A stretch of 64,000 nt of DNA from Pseudovibrio sp000156235 (GTDB lineage Bacteria; Pseudomonadota; Alphaproteobacteria; Rhizobiales; Stappiaceae). The notes below the pieces were generated by a model. It did not search any database. It saw only the letters and a list, made by a program, of their open reading frames with translations, and was not told the origin of the DNA. Positions 8,967 to 17,841 of the stretch are shown here, piece by piece. The position numbers and the translations under genes were made by a program. Location of the stretch: NCBI RefSeq assembly GCF_000156235.1, contig NZ_DS996810.1, positions 1-64,000 on the forward strand. Direction: 5' to 3'. Every line of letters begins with the position of its first letter. Position 1 is the first letter of the stretch.

Positions 8967-10722
8967 TGGAAGTCTCCATTTCAATATGATCTTCAATGAG
9001 TTGCTTCATGCCGTGATAGGCACTTAGGTAATTTCGTGTTTCGGTGGCGTGGTCTTGCCGCAAGTTCTCATCCCATCCACGCTGATTGGCGAAGATCCGG
9101 GAGATATCTTCCAGCGTGTTGGTGGTGAGCGTGCCTGAGATGGCGAGGGTGGTTCTGCGCAGGACCAGATCGAGCATGTTGGCGACATGTTCGGCATTGA
9201 TGAGATGTGCAATCTCCGCGTGGGTGTAGGTTTCAGCATCTGCCAGCGGCTGGTCTGACTGGTTGGCACAGGCGAGGGCAACATCACGGGCTTTGGTGCC
9301 GTATCGCTCCAGCAAGGTTTCGAGACGCTGCTGGGAGGCACCCGTTTCGGACATAACGGCCTGATACCAGCGCTGTCTTTGCGCTTCTGTTTGCGGGTAG
9401 GCGGCACCTCCGCCGATGCGTGCCTCTAGTGTAGAGTGGGTGCGTTTCATGCCGAGGTCTGCCAGCACCGCATCTGCCACTTGCTCACCGAATGCGCGGA
9501 AGGTTGTCCATTTGCCGCCGACCATGCAGCGCACGGGGGCTGAACCTCCGGCCAGTGAGCCGAGGTCTACGCAGGAGTGATCCCGGGAGATCTGGCCGTT
9601 GATAGCAGAGTTGCTATGGGGCAGAGGGCGGACACCGGCGAAGGTGAAGCGGATTTGCTCCGGGGCTATCTTGATGTTTGGGAAGATGCCTTCCAGCGAT
9701 TTGAGGATGTAGTCCTGCTCTTCCTGCGTGCAGATCATGCCGGTTGGGTTTTCGACGCGGATGTCTGTCGATCCAACAAGCACAAGGCCCTGATAGGTGA
9801 AGAGAATACAGACGCGGCCTTCTTCATTTTCAAAGTAGACCATGTGATCACCAATGGCTTTGCGCAGTTCCTCATTGTCGATCATGAGATGCGAGCCTTT
9901 GGTGCCGCCAATCAGGCGTTTCTTAAGTGACGATACCTCATCTGTGAGGGCATCATTGGTGAAGTCGATCCAAGCGCCTGTGGCGTTGATAATGGTCTTG
10001 GGCATCACGATCGTTTGCTGGCCGCTCAGTTCATCATTGAGAATGATCTCGCCATTCCCCTTGCCTGTTGCGCGGGTATAGTTGAGGGCTAGTGTTGTTG
10101 GGTTTTCAGCAAGGGTTTGCTCAATGATTTCAAAGCCAAGTCGCTCTGGCTGGGTTACTGAAGCATCGTAATAGGTTGCGCTGCAGAGGGTTTCCGGGCG
10201 GTATTGCGGGAACTTCTGCCTGGTAGCCGCTTTACCGAAGAACTGGTGGCTGGGCATAACTTTGTTCTTGCGGGTGAAAAGATCATAAAACGTCAGGCCA
10301 GCCTTGATCATCAGGGCACCACGGCGCGGTTGAGACTGGCTCAGGCGGAAAAAGCGCAGGGTGCTGCCGATGATGCCGTCGAAGTAACTGGAAATTGGGA
10401 TTGATGTTGGCAAGGGCTTCACATAGTGCGGAGCGTTGGCAAGCAACGCATTGCGTTCCATGAGAGATTCCTGCACCAGACGGAACTCACCATTTTCCAG
10501 ATAGCGCAGGCCGCCATGAACCATGCGGGAAAGGGCCGCACTGGCGCCGCTGCAATAGTCCGCCGCATCAACTAGGATGACGTTTGCACCAGCTAGCCCG
10601 AGTTCGCGAAACACGCTAGTGCCATTTATGCCTGCGCCAATTACAAGCACATCTGGCGTGGTGTTTTGTTTTAAACGCCCCCAGATATCGTCCCGTTCCA
10701 TATGCCGCAAATTATGGGCCAT
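8956..10722 (-). CDS. FAD-dependent glycerol-3-phosphate dehydrogenase-like oxidoreductase
   Basis: Member of the GlpD/EryB family, 588 residues, membrane-associated enzymes that oxidise glycerol 3-phosphate or related polyol phosphates and pass electrons to quinone. The FAD-binding motif VLVIGAGINGTSVFRELGLA is near the N terminus, SRMVHGGLRYLENGEF matches the GlpD signature, and the C-terminal third is the helical GlpD cap. ATG at 10722 has GGAG upstream; a TTG two codons earlier is also possible. It is in the middle of the sugar operon, between the aldo/keto reductase and the aldolase. By comparison with EryB it may oxidise the product of the FGGY kinase. The substrate is inference. Confidence 0.87.
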   Translation of the reverse strand: MAHNLRHMERDDIWGRLKQNTTPDVLVIGAGINGTSVFRELGLAGANVILVDAADYCSGASAALSRMVHGGLRYLENGEFRLVQESLMERNALLANAPHYVKPLPTSIPISSYFDGIIGSTLRFFRLSQSQPRRGALMIKAGLTFYDLFTRKNKVMPSHQFFGKAATRQKFPQYRPETLCSATYYDASVTQPERLGFEIIEQTLAENPTTLALNYTRATGKGNGEIILNDELSGQQTIVMPKTIINATGAWIDFTNDALTDEVSSLKKRLIGGTKGSHLMIDNEELRKAIGDHMVYFENEEGRVCILFTYQGLVLVGSTDIRVENPTGMICTQEEQDYILKSLEGIFPNIKIAPEQIRFTFAGVRPLPHSNSAINGQISRDHSCVDLGSLAGGSAPVRCMVGGKWTTFRAFGEQVADAVLADLGMKRTHSTLEARIGGGAAYPQTEAQRQRWYQAVMSETGASQQRLETLLERYGTKARDVALACANQSDQPLADAETYTHAEIAHLINAEHVANMLDLVLRRTTLAISGTLTTNTLEDISRIFANQRGWDENLRQDHATETRNYLSAYHGMKQLIEDHIEMETSNVS

Positions 10723-10818
10723 AGCCAAAGCACTCCCGTTGCCGGACCATCTCGTCGACGGTCCAGCCTGACCTCACTGCCCCGAGGTCGCTGTTATTCC
10801 TTGAAATCCGAGCGGATT

Positions 10819-11832
10819 TTAGTTGTCGTCAAACCCGGAGAGATGGCGATCGATTGCCTGAGAAATCATGGCAATTTCATCTCCTGCCAGCTGCAAAGTC
10901 CCAGCATGGGCGTTCTCGGTTGCCTGCTTCACATTGCGCGCGCCGCATAGAGCGTAGGTGATGCCCGGTTGGGCGAGTGTCCATGCAATCACGGTCTGTG
11001 CAATTGAGATGTCATGGGCTTTCGCGACTGGCTCAATCTCTTTGGTGAAGTTCTGGATTTTGATGCGGTTCTCAACGCTGAAGCGCGGGTTCTGGAGGCG
11101 CTGGTCATCGCCTTCGAATACGCGGTCTGGCCCGACCTTGCCTGAGAGCAAGCCGAGTGCGAGTGAGGAGTAGCTGAGTGTAGCCACATCATGCTGTTTG
11201 CAGAGCGGTAGCAAGGTTTGCTCTATGCCTCTGTCGAGCATGGAATAGCATTCCTGAATAGCATCCAGCTGCCCAGCAGCGACATACTCCTGCAGATCCT
11301 CAGGAGACGCATTGGAGATTCCGATTGCACGGATCTTACCTTGCTGTTTGAGGGTGAGCAGTGCATCCATCGTCTCGGCAATTGGTGTTGTGCTGTCCTG
11401 CCAGTGGGTGATGAACAGGTCGATATAGTCTGTCTGCAAGCGGCGCAGGCTTTGTTCTGCTTCGTAGATGATGGAATCCTTGCCCAGATAGCGATAAACG
11501 GGCTTGCCTTCCTCATCAAAGAAATGAGTGCCTTTGTCTGTGTGCCAGACAAGGCCGCATTTGGTCGCCAGCACCACTTCATCCCGGCGGCCTTTTATGG
11601 CTTCGCCGACGAGCTTTTCGGAGCGACCCAGACCGTAAGCCGGGGCGGTATCAATCAGGCTAACTCCTGCATCCAGTGAGGCGCGCACTGCATCGATGGA
11701 GGCCTTGTCATCACCGCCGCCCCACATCCAGCCGCCCATGGCCCAGGTACCAAGGCCGATGACAGAGGCATCGATGCCGGACTTGCCCATGGGGCGCAGT
11801 TCCATTTTGCTCTTTGTTGCTAAAGTGGTCAT
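10819..11832 (-). CDS. Aldo/keto reductase
   Basis: NAD(P)-dependent (alpha/beta)8 oxidoreductase, 337 residues. The order of motifs is typical: GLGTWAMGGWMWGG near the start, DTAPAYGLGRSE with the catalytic Asp and Tyr, the Lys in LATKCGL, and IDLFITHWQD with the His of the tetrad. A C-terminal cofactor-binding segment reads ALCGARNVKQATENA. Its ATG overlaps the SorC regulator stop (ATGA), so the two are translationally coupled. In the operon it may reduce or oxidise a sugar or polyol; the direction and substrate cannot be read from the sequence. Confidence 0.92.
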   Translation of the reverse strand: MTTLATKSKMELRPMGKSGIDASVIGLGTWAMGGWMWGGGDDKASIDAVRASLDAGVSLIDTAPAYGLGRSEKLVGEAIKGRRDEVVLATKCGLVWHTDKGTHFFDEEGKPVYRYLGKDSIIYEAEQSLRRLQTDYIDLFITHWQDSTTPIAETMDALLTLKQQGKIRAIGISNASPEDLQEYVAAGQLDAIQECYSMLDRGIEQTLLPLCKQHDVATLSYSSLALGLLSGKVGPDRVFEGDDQRLQNPRFSVENRIKIQNFTKEIEPVAKAHDISIAQTVIAWTLAQPGITYALCGARNVKQATENAHAGTLQLAGDEIAMISQAIDRHLSGFDDN

Positions 11833-12809
11833 TTCTCGGCCTCGTTCATTGTCTGCAAAACTGTGCGACAGGTGTTTTCGTCTGTCACCAGAGCGTTGAT
11901 GTAGTCGCCTTTCAGGATTGTGCGGATCGGCAGCACCTTTTGCTTTCCTGCTGCAACGCCAATGGTGAAAGGTATTTTTCTGAGTTCATCCAGTGTCAGG
12001 CTCACCAGCTGGTCATTGAGGGCATAGCCGCAGGCCTGACCGCCTTCTTCAATAAGGTGAGCGAGCAACTCGCCAGTGGCACCGCTTTGCAAAATGGCTT
12101 TGCGATCTGCCTGACTGGTCGGGTGCAGGCTGTAGTAGCTGGAGTCTTTGGTCAGAATTGAGCCGATACCAACGACTGCGATTGTTGCTCTACGCGCCAT
12201 TTCCAGAACGAACTCGTTTTGACGCATTTCCTTAAGCATATCGCGCTGCTGCGTGCTTTCTGCGAAGATTGGAGCGTGCAGCTGGTAGCTGCGCCCGCCC
12301 AGCGCTTCAGCCATTTGCGCGGTGACGTGGTTCACATCGATAAAGTGGTTGCCCTGCAAGCAGCCGGTGGCTGGAACCACGACTACATTATAGGTTTTCT
12401 CGGGCTTCAGCGCGGCAACAAAGGCAGACATGCTCTTGCCGCCGGAGACCGTGACTATGTCGCCGTCCTTGAGTTTTGAAAGGAACAGCTTGGCAGCAGC
12501 TTCGGCAACGGATGCAAGGTTGACATCGTCCTGCTCTGAGATTGTTGCCGCGACAACGGCGCTGTCCAACCCACCAAGGCCCGCGATTTCGTGCTCCAGA
12601 TCGAACAGGGAGCGGAAGGGAGAGCGGATTTGGATATCCACCATGCCCATTGTGCGGCCCTGTTTGATCATACGGTTGACCTTGGGGTGCGAGACGCCAA
12701 TTAACTTGGCAATCTCGGCCTGGCTCTTGCCCTCGATGAAGTGCATGACGAGGACTTTGTAGATTTGCCGTGTGGCGTCCAGTTCGCTCTGATCTATCTT
12801 TGTCAGCAT
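11829..12809 (-). CDS. SorC-family transcriptional regulator
   Basis: Sugar-responsive DNA-binding protein of the SorC/DeoR-like family, 326 residues. The N-terminal helix-turn-helix is in SQAEIAKLIGVSHPKVNRMI, and the rest is the sugar-phosphate isomerase-like effector domain (DIVTVSGGKSMSAFVAAL; ATIAVVGIGSI). It is embedded in the operon between the permease and the aldo/keto reductase, close to the layout of eryD and lsrR regulators, and probably controls this operon in response to a phosphorylated intermediate made by the kinase. A candidate operator is the imperfect dyad upstream of the binding-protein gene at 16669-16692. Confidence 0.92.
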   Translation of the reverse strand: MLTKIDQSELDATRQIYKVLVMHFIEGKSQAEIAKLIGVSHPKVNRMIKQGRTMGMVDIQIRSPFRSLFDLEHEIAGLGGLDSAVVAATISEQDDVNLASVAEAAAKLFLSKLKDGDIVTVSGGKSMSAFVAALKPEKTYNVVVVPATGCLQGNHFIDVNHVTAQMAEALGGRSYQLHAPIFAESTQQRDMLKEMRQNEFVLEMARRATIAVVGIGSILTKDSSYYSLHPTSQADRKAILQSGATGELLAHLIEEGGQACGYALNDQLVSLTLDELRKIPFTIGVAAGKQKVLPIRTILKGDYINALVTDENTCRTVLQTMNEAEK

Positions 12810-12816
12810 AGCTACC

Positions 12817-13818
12817 TCACGCGCGCTTCTTGTGAAGGATATGATCGAGCGCGACTGCCACCAGCAGAATGCAGCCGCGGATCAAGTCCTGCCAATAGAC
12901 AGATACGTCCAGCAAGATGAGGGAGCTTGAGACCACAGAGAGCAGAACCACGCCGAGGATTGCGCCAAGGATAGTACCTGAACCACCATTGAGGCTGGCA
13001 CCGCCGATAACGGCTGCTGCGATGATGTTGAGCTCCATGCCGACGCCGAAGTTTGGTGTCGCAGCTCCAAAGCGAGCCATGTAAATGACACCGGCAACGC
13101 CTGCGAGAGTGGCACACAGGACGGTGACCCAGAACTTCACCTTGTCGGTACGGATGCCGGAGTAAGCGGCAGCTTTCTCATTGGAGCCGGTGTAGAACAC
13201 CTTGCGGAACAGAGTGGCCTTGCGGAGCAGGATGTCGAAGGCGAGCACGATGGCGAAGAAGATGAGGATCACCACCGGGATACCTGAAACCGTGCCCTGC
13301 CCGAGGAACTTGAACTCCGCTGGGAGTGTGTAGAGTGAAAGCGGGGTGCCCTGGGTGATGACCAGACAGATGCCGCGCACAATCACCATAAAGGCCAGCG
13401 AGGCTATGAAGTGGTGAAGACCGATCTTGGTGACACACAGGCCCATGAGCATGCCGATGCCTGCACAGAGGACAACGGCAACACCGCTTGCCAGCCATGG
13501 GTCCATACCCATCAGGAACAGCTTGCCGCCAACAACCATTGCAAAGCAGACAACCGAGCCGACAGAAAGGTCGATGCCTCCTACGATGAGCAAGATTGTC
13601 ATACCGACCACCACAATGCCTTCTACGGAGAAGGAGAGCAGCATGGCTTTGATGTTGGCCCAGGTGAGGAAGTAGGGCGAGGCGAAGCTCATCACGATGC
13701 AAAGGGTTATGATGATGGCGAGAAGGCCCGCTTCACGCATGTTCTTGAAGTGTCCGAGCCGGAGCGCTGGGCTTTTGAGTACCTGCTGCTCACCTGCTAT
13801 TGTTGCTGTCTCTGTCAT
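12817..13818 (-). CDS. Ribose-type sugar ABC transporter permease
   Basis: Inner-membrane permease of the RbsC/AraH family, 333 residues, forming a homodimeric channel. It has about eight to ten hydrophobic segments and the family landmark VEGIVVVGMTILLIVGGIDLS near the front plus the AAAVIGGASLNGG loop near the end, which contacts the ATPase. ATG at 13818 is taken as the start; a TTG five codons upstream is in the same frame, and neither has a strong ribosome site. It is preceded by the ATPase gene and followed after a short gap by the regulator. It is the only permease of the importer. Confidence 0.93.
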   Translation of the reverse strand: MTETATIAGEQQVLKSPALRLGHFKNMREAGLLAIIITLCIVMSFASPYFLTWANIKAMLLSFSVEGIVVVGMTILLIVGGIDLSVGSVVCFAMVVGGKLFLMGMDPWLASGVAVVLCAGIGMLMGLCVTKIGLHHFIASLAFMVIVRGICLVITQGTPLSLYTLPAEFKFLGQGTVSGIPVVILIFFAIVLAFDILLRKATLFRKVFYTGSNEKAAAYSGIRTDKVKFWVTVLCATLAGVAGVIYMARFGAATPNFGVGMELNIIAAAVIGGASLNGGSGTILGAILGVVLLSVVSSSLILLDVSVYWQDLIRGCILLVAVALDHILHKKRA

Positions 13819-13851
13819 ACTTAAATCTTTCAATTAACTGGCGAATGGGGA

Positions 13852-15372
13852 TCAAGCGGCGGTTTTGCTGGTGTGAAGGCCAGACGCCAGTTCCATGATG
13901 CGTTCTTCGGTCATTTCATCTGGCCCAACTTCACCGCTGAGTTCGCCTTCGCAGATCACGAGAATGCGGTCACACAGGCCAATCAGCTCGGGGAGTTCGG
14001 AGGAGACGACCACAAGGCCGATACCTTCCTCTGCCAGTCTGCGGAGCAGGGCGTGGATCTCCACTTTTGCGCCCACATCAATGCCGCGTGTGGGTTCGTC
14101 CATGAGGATGATTTTCGGGTTCACTGAGAGCATCTTGGCGATGGCCACTTTCTGCTGGTTTCCGCCGCTGAGGGAGGAAACTGGCAGATCCAATCCGCCA
14201 TGCTTGAGGTTGAGACGCTCACCTAGTGTCTTCGCCTGCTCCAGCTCTGCCTTGCGATCCAAAACGCCTGTTGCAGTTGAGACTTGGTCTACATCCAGAG
14301 CCGAGACGTTCTGTGCGATGGAAAGATCGAGGAAGACGCCCTCCCCTTTGCGGTCTTCTGAGAGGTAGACGATGCCTTTTTTGATGCTCTCCTGATAGGA
14401 GTTGATGCGGAAGGTTTCACCGCCCAGTTCCACCACTCCAGAATCGTGATGATAGAGGCCGCAGATGCCTTGCAGGATTTCGCTTCTGCCAGAGCCGATC
14501 AGGCCGCCGATGCCGAGGATTTCGCCGGGGCGCAGGTCAAAACTGATGCTTCGGAAGCGCTCTGGGTCCGTCAGGTCTTTCACCCGCAGCAAAGGCGTTG
14601 CGGTGATATCGATATTTTCGGCCTTGGGTGGGTAGAGATCGCCCAGATCACGGCCTACCAGTTTGCCGATCAAGTCATCCGGGGTGATATCAGCCACATT
14701 ATCGGTGCAGATGTACTTGCCATCACGCAGGACGGTGACCCGATCACACTGCTCGAAGATTTCTGCCATGCGGTGGCTGATGTAGATGATGCTGATGCCA
14801 TCTTCTTTCAGCTTCTGCATGATTTTGAAGAGGGCAACCGCTTCAGTCTCCGTCAGAGCTGCAGTCGGTTCGTCGAGAATGAGAATTTCGCAGTCCAAAG
14901 TCAGCGCCTTGGCAATCTCCACGATCTGCTGGTTGGAAATGGAGATCTTCTCCACGTTTATAGCTGGATCAATCGGGGACAAGCGCGCGAGGATTTCAGC
15001 GGCTTTCTTCTTCAAACCAGCGTAATCCATAAAGAGCGAGCGCCGGGCGTTTGTGGCTGCCATAAAGATGTTTTCGGCAACGGACACATCCGGGCACAGC
15101 GCTATTTCCTGATGAACCAGCCCAACTCCTCGTTTTTGCGCATCGGCGGGACCATCAATGGTGACAGTTTCTCCGCGCAGGATGATCTCGCCGTCGCTGG
15201 GCTGCAGGATGCCATCAATGATGTTCATCATGGTGGACTTGCCTGCTCCGTTTTCACCTGCAAGAGCGTGAATTTCGCCCTTACGCAGTTCAAACGAGAC
15301 GCCTTGCAACGCTTTGACCGCTCCGAATGATTTGCTGATGTTGCGCAGTTCCAGAATTGGCTGCTCGCTCAT
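13852..15372 (-). CDS. Ribose-type sugar ABC transporter ATP-binding protein (two ATPase domains)
   Basis: A 506-residue RbsA/MglA-type protein with two nucleotide-binding domains in tandem. The first has Walker A GENGAGKSTMM, and DCEILILDEPTAALTE as Walker B. The second has a degenerate P-loop (GLIGSGRSEIL), as is normal for this family, with signature SLSGGNQQKVAIAK and LMDEPTRGIDVGAK. ATG at 15372 follows a strong purine-rich site. It energises import of the sugar or polyol bound by the upstream binding protein. Confidence 0.95.
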   Translation of the reverse strand: MSEQPILELRNISKSFGAVKALQGVSFELRKGEIHALAGENGAGKSTMMNIIDGILQPSDGEIILRGETVTIDGPADAQKRGVGLVHQEIALCPDVSVAENIFMAATNARRSLFMDYAGLKKKAAEILARLSPIDPAINVEKISISNQQIVEIAKALTLDCEILILDEPTAALTETEAVALFKIMQKLKEDGISIIYISHRMAEIFEQCDRVTVLRDGKYICTDNVADITPDDLIGKLVGRDLGDLYPPKAENIDITATPLLRVKDLTDPERFRSISFDLRPGEILGIGGLIGSGRSEILQGICGLYHHDSGVVELGGETFRINSYQESIKKGIVYLSEDRKGEGVFLDLSIAQNVSALDVDQVSTATGVLDRKAELEQAKTLGERLNLKHGGLDLPVSSLSGGNQQKVAIAKMLSVNPKIILMDEPTRGIDVGAKVEIHALLRRLAEEGIGLVVVSSELPELIGLCDRILVICEGELSGEVGPDEMTEERIMELASGLHTSKTAA

Positions 15373-15411
15373 ATTCCCCTCCCCGATCCAGCTCTGTTGT
15401 TGAACTGGTGT

Positions 15412-15451
15412 GAAGCCTCACACTCCGGTATCGCTAAAAGCGTGAGGCTTC
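15412..15451 (-). terminator. Stem-loop between binding-protein gene and ATPase gene
   Basis: A perfect 10-base-pair inverted repeat, GAAGCCTCAC (15412-15421) and GTGAGGCTTC (15442-15451), just after the binding-protein stop codon. There is no clear U tract after it on the minus strand, so it may act as a partial terminator or as an mRNA-stabilising hairpin that raises binding-protein yield over the membrane components. Confidence 0.6.
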
Positions 15452-15460
15452 CTTTCAGGC

Positions 15461-16483
15461 TTACTCGTTGATGCCTTTGGTGCCGCGACGCTTCAGGTAT
15501 TTGTCCCAGTAGAAGTCGTCGGCATTGGCGGCTGTCACAATGGAGAAGCCGTTGTCGAGGTAAGGCACACCCATTGGGTTGAAGCCTGCGGACTTGTAGT
15601 CGTTCATCGGATCGATGAGGTCACTATGGTTTGCCAGCCACAACATCATGAAGCCCATGTAGCCCTGAACGCCCTGGTTCGGGTTCACCGCACCAAACAC
15701 TTCACCTGCTTTGATCAGGTCCAGCATCTTTGCATTCACGTCGGCGTGCATGATCTTGATTTTGCCGCCGAGCTCTTTGGCCGCCTGAGCCGCACCCAGA
15801 GCAGAGTTTGCTTCTGGCATGAAGATCGCACCGAGGTCAGGGTGAGCCTGAGCCATGGACTGCACTGCATTGTAGGCTTTGGTTGGATCCTGATTGGAAG
15901 CTGCGCGGGTTGCGAGCTTCATATCAGGCCATTTTTCTTCCATGCGAGCGATGAAGCTTTTTACGCGTACATCATGGTTGTCCTGACCCGGATTTTCCAA
16001 AACAGCGTACTTGCCTTTGCCGCCCATTGCCTCAGCCACTGCATCAGCAGCGTATTTGCCTTCGCTGACGTTGTTTGAGGTGATGTAGGAAACACGCTTG
16101 GAGTTTGGAGAGTCCGCAGCAAACGTCACAACCGGAATTCCCATTTCCGTTGCGCGGTTGATTGGCTCGATGAACGGGTCAGAGTTCATTGGGTGCAGCA
16201 GAATGCCTGCTGGCTGCTTTGCCAAGGCCTGCTCAAAGCTGGCGAGCTGTTTGTTGACGTCATACTCCGGCGTGCCGGTGTAGACGGTTTTACAGCCCAT
16301 CTGCTGTGCTGCCTGCTTGAACATTTCATAGACCGGGAACCAGTATTCAACACCGGAAACCATCACGTTCATGACGTAGGTTTCGCCTTCTTCACACTGG
16401 AATGGATTGTCCTGTCCTGCGGTTGCTGGTGCTGTTGCCCCAAGAACAGCAGCCAGACCAAGTCCGGCAATAAACTTTTTCAT
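15461..16483 (-). CDS. Ribose-type sugar ABC transporter periplasmic binding protein
   Basis: Periplasmic binding protein of the RbsB/type 1 (Peripla_BP_4) family, 340 residues. Residues 1-22 form a signal peptide (MKKFIAGLGLAAVLG...ATAGQ). Two alternating domains follow: the N-terminal one with ASFEQALAKQPAGILLHPMN and the hinge-side GIPVVTFAADSPNSKR, the C-terminal one with LGAIFMPEANSALGAAQAAKE cut by KIKIMHADV. It is the first gene of the operon, with a strong GGGAGGGG site before the ATG. The substrate is unknown; the downstream kinase and oxidoreductases suggest a sugar or sugar alcohol. Confidence 0.93.
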   Translation of the reverse strand: MKKFIAGLGLAAVLGATAPATAGQDNPFQCEEGETYVMNVMVSGVEYWFPVYEMFKQAAQQMGCKTVYTGTPEYDVNKQLASFEQALAKQPAGILLHPMNSDPFIEPINRATEMGIPVVTFAADSPNSKRVSYITSNNVSEGKYAADAVAEAMGGKGKYAVLENPGQDNHDVRVKSFIARMEEKWPDMKLATRAASNQDPTKAYNAVQSMAQAHPDLGAIFMPEANSALGAAQAAKELGGKIKIMHADVNAKMLDLIKAGEVFGAVNPNQGVQGYMGFMMLWLANHSDLIDPMNDYKSAGFNPMGVPYLDNGFSIVTAANADDFYWDKYLKRRGTKGINE

Positions 16484-16668
16484 ATTCCCCTCCCAAAAGG
16501 TAGAAAGCTAAATACATAGCCATCTAAATGATTAGTATTCCGCACCAGACCAGAATAATCAGGACCAGTTCCTCCAGCGGAACGCGAACAAAAATCAGTT
16601 CGTGAAGAAAAAATGGCGAAGACAATCAAGAGGGTCAACATATTTCCAGCAGTGAAATATATTTCTTA

Positions 16669-16692
16669 TCTAATCATCGATAATTTATTAGA
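16669..16692. promoter_or_regulatory. Candidate operator dyad upstream of sugar operon
   Basis: In the AT-rich 455-base gap between the binding-protein gene and the amidohydrolase gene, TCTAAT and ATTAGA flank a 12-base spacer; a related TCTATTATTAGAGA follows at about 16706. SorC regulators bind such dyads upstream of the operons they control. This is inference from position and symmetry only. Apart from this site and the hairpin at 16865-16894 I see nothing else in the gap. Confidence 0.35.
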
Positions 16693-16864
16693 GGAATACT
16701 GCTCATCTATTATTAGAGATAACTATGCATGGAGAATGATTTTATCTTGATGCGTTGTGCGCGTTACTTATTGAAATAAATAAGGAATTTTATCTGTAAT
16801 ATCACGTAGAGCTCGGAGATAAAGAGCGCCGCACAGACGCACAATTTTGAGGTGAGATTTGTGC

Positions 16865-16894
16865 CTCTGCACCTCAGGCTGAGGAGGTGCAGAG
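16865..16894 (-). terminator. Stem-loop after the amidohydrolase gene
   Basis: A perfect 11-base-pair inverted repeat, CTCTGCACCTC and GAGGTGCAGAG, with an eight-base loop. It lies 44 bases beyond the stop codon of the minus-strand amidohydrolase gene and probably ends the peptide-transport transcript, although no long U run follows. Confidence 0.6.
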
Positions 16895-16938
16895 TCTCTA
16901 TTTGAGAGCCAAACCAGAGCTGATCAGCCTTTGAGAGA

Positions 16939-17841
16939 TTAGGCGGGTTCGGTGATTTTTTGTTTTGTGTAGGCGGTGAGGCGATTCACGAAGGTGCCTA
17001 GATCACGTTGGAGATTGTCGAAGTTCGGGTATTTTTCGAGCGTCACTTCGCTCATGTAGAGGCCGCGGCTGACTTCGATCTGGAGGGAGTGCCAGCCCTG
17101 TTGGGGGCGGCCTGTGTGAATGACCAGCTCTGCACCTTTGTAGGGGTCGTTGATCTTCACTTCATAGCCGAGGCTGAGCAGAATATCCTTTGCAGTGTTG
17201 ATGTACTCAGGATCGCATGTTGCGCCTTCGCGGTCACTCAAGGTGATATCGGGTCGCTTCTCGCCTGCTCCGGTTTCATGCATCACCGTTGAGACTGCCT
17301 GCATGCTGTGGCAGTCCAGATGATAGGCCACGCCAAAGCGGGCGTGGGCTTGCTCCATGAGGCGGGTTAGGGCGTCGTAGTAGGGCGAGTAATAGGCGTC
17401 TATGCGGTTTTCGATCTCTGCTGCTGTCAGTTCTCGATCATAAAGAGGGCCACTGCTGGGCGGGGCTTCTGTCCAGATGAGACCTTTGCCCAAATCACTG
17501 CGGAAATCCGGCTTTGCTTCCCTTGTCCAGCCTTTGATAATGGCCGGATCGATGTTGTCCGCACGGCGGTTGGGGTCGATGTAGATGCGCGGGAACAGGG
17601 CTTCCAGGTAGATACCACCGGTTTCTGCGGCTTTTTCGAAGAGTTCGTGGACGTATCTGTCTTCTGCGCATTTGTAGCGGCTGGCTGGGACGCAGGGGCG
17701 GAAGTCGGCTGGATAGATCTCTCCGGAATGAGGAGAGTCCACCACCAGAGGACTTGTCAGTTCCGCAGGGCGATGGATTTTCAGCACATTTTCAATGGAT
17801 TGGGGCAATGTATCTCTCTCAAATAGCTTGGGGGTGCGCAT
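16939..17841 (-). CDS. N-formylglutamate amidohydrolase family protein
   Basis: Zinc-dependent hydrolase of the N-formylglutamate deformylase/HutG-like family (PF05013 type), 300 residues. Family features visible are VVDSPHSGEIYP, RRADNIDP, the YHLDCHSMQ segment with metal-binding His and Asp, and LQIEVSRGLYM near the end. The real HutG pathway releases glutamate from N-formylglutamate, but no other hut genes are here. The ATG overlaps the end of the ATPase gene (TGATG), so this enzyme is part of the peptide importer operon and probably acts on an imported N-acyl amino acid or small amide. The exact substrate is unknown. Confidence 0.88.
   Translation of the reverse strand: MRTPKLFERDTLPQSIENVLKIHRPAELTSPLVVDSPHSGEIYPADFRPCVPASRYKCAEDRYVHELFEKAAETGGIYLEALFPRIYIDPNRRADNIDPAIIKGWTREAKPDFRSDLGKGLIWTEAPPSSGPLYDRELTAAEIENRIDAYYSPYYDALTRLMEQAHARFGVAYHLDCHSMQAVSTVMHETGAGEKRPDITLSDREGATCDPEYINTAKDILLSLGYEVKINDPYKGAELVIHTGRPQQGWHSLQIEVSRGLYMSEVTLEKYPNFDNLQRDLGTFVNRLTAYTKQKITEPA

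Noticed and set aside
14446..15330. Plus-strand frame opposite the sugar ATPase gene
   Set aside because: Shadow of the well-supported RbsA-type gene.
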